Translations under genes and position numbers: made by a program
The notes under the pieces: generated by a model
What the model was told of the DNA's origin: nothing
Seen by the model: the letters and a program-made list of their open reading frames with translations, nothing else
The model's database searches: none
Assembly: GCA_003165855.1 (NCBI GenBank)
Contig: PMXH01000147.1
Coordinates: forward strand, 1-5,236
DNA length: 5,236 bases
DNA from: Acidobacteriaceae bacterium
GTDB taxonomy: Bacteria > Acidobacteriota > Terriglobia > Terriglobales > Acidobacteriaceae
Direction: 5' to 3'
Part shown: positions 5,111-5,236 of the stretch, piece by piece
How positions within the stretch are numbered: position 1 is the stretch's first letter
Layout of the letters: the number at the start of each line of letters is the position of its first letter

Positions 5111-5236
5111 TCAGTGCCGAAAGTTGATTGCGAATGGCAAGCCGAGTGCCAGCAGCACGGCCAGGTACAGCGCTCCCATGCTGGCACCCAGTCGCCAAAA
5201 GTCTTTGGTGGGGATGTAGCCGCTGCTATACCAGAT
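5111..5236 (-). CDS. C-terminus of DASS/SLC13-type anion transporter (5' part outside window)
   Basis: The frame entering from the right edge encodes 41 residues and a TGA at 5111-5113. The sequence SSGYIPTKDFWRLGASMGALYLAVLLALGLPF resembles the end of divalent anion:sodium symporters (DASS family), in which a GY-(I/V)-P-x-x-x-(F/W)-W-x-x-G segment precedes the last membrane helix. About 18 hydrophobic residues form that helix, followed by INFRH. Family members carry dicarboxylates, citrate or sulfate; this short tail cannot tell which. The gene is on the same strand as the tonB-like row but ends about 480 bp upstream of it, so co-transcription is uncertain. The match is from memory of family patterns on a short fragment. 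Confidence 0.6.
   Translation of the reverse strand: MWYSSGYIPTKDFWRLGASMGALYLAVLLALGLPFAINFRH

Noticed and set aside
4826..5187. Two overlapping minus-strand frames of about 90 codons
   Set aside because: One overlaps the transporter tail in a different frame; neither shows a domain or signal. I also looked for a decayed gene here and found none.

Overview
The window most likely comes from an acidobacterium (class Terriglobia or a relative). Three proteins point there: a TonB energy transducer with a run of Gly-Gly-Val units, a secreted protein joining a carboxypeptidase-regulatory-like domain to an acidobacterial-type C-terminal region, and a secreted alpha/beta hydrolase with an EF-hand-like loop before its nucleophile elbow. 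This assignment rests on recognising family styles, not on a database match.

Layout, left to right. Positions 1-672 (minus strand) hold the 5' part of the alpha/beta hydrolase gene, whose 3' end is cut off. About 500 bp of apparently non-coding DNA with a 7-bp-stem hairpin follows. A short plus-strand ORF with a good ribosome binding site lies at 1174-1371. Then come a CRP/FNR-like palindrome (1440-1457) and a plus-strand stand-alone receiver-like gene (1563-1970).

From 4631 down to about 2087, and possibly further, the minus strand carries a closely packed row that looks like one operon: tonB-like gene, carboxypeptidase-regulatory-like secreted protein, second degenerate receiver protein, and a short coiled-coil reading frame. 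The last frame stays open right through the antisense of the plus-strand receiver gene. About 480 bp upstream of the tonB-like gene is the 3' end of a DASS/SLC13-type anion transporter gene (5111-5236), whose start lies outside the window.

The minus-strand row pairs an inner-membrane energy transducer with an envelope protein of unknown role and a small receiver-like protein. No TonB-dependent receptor, ExbB or ExbD is present. The most notable points are: two single-domain receivers facing each other that have lost different parts of the phosphorylation site; a strong Shine-Dalgarno sequence 7 nt before an ACG codon exactly where the minus-strand receiver should begin; the antisense overlap; and the EF-hand-like loop in the hydrolase. 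I see no rRNA, tRNA, CRISPR array or insertion sequence.
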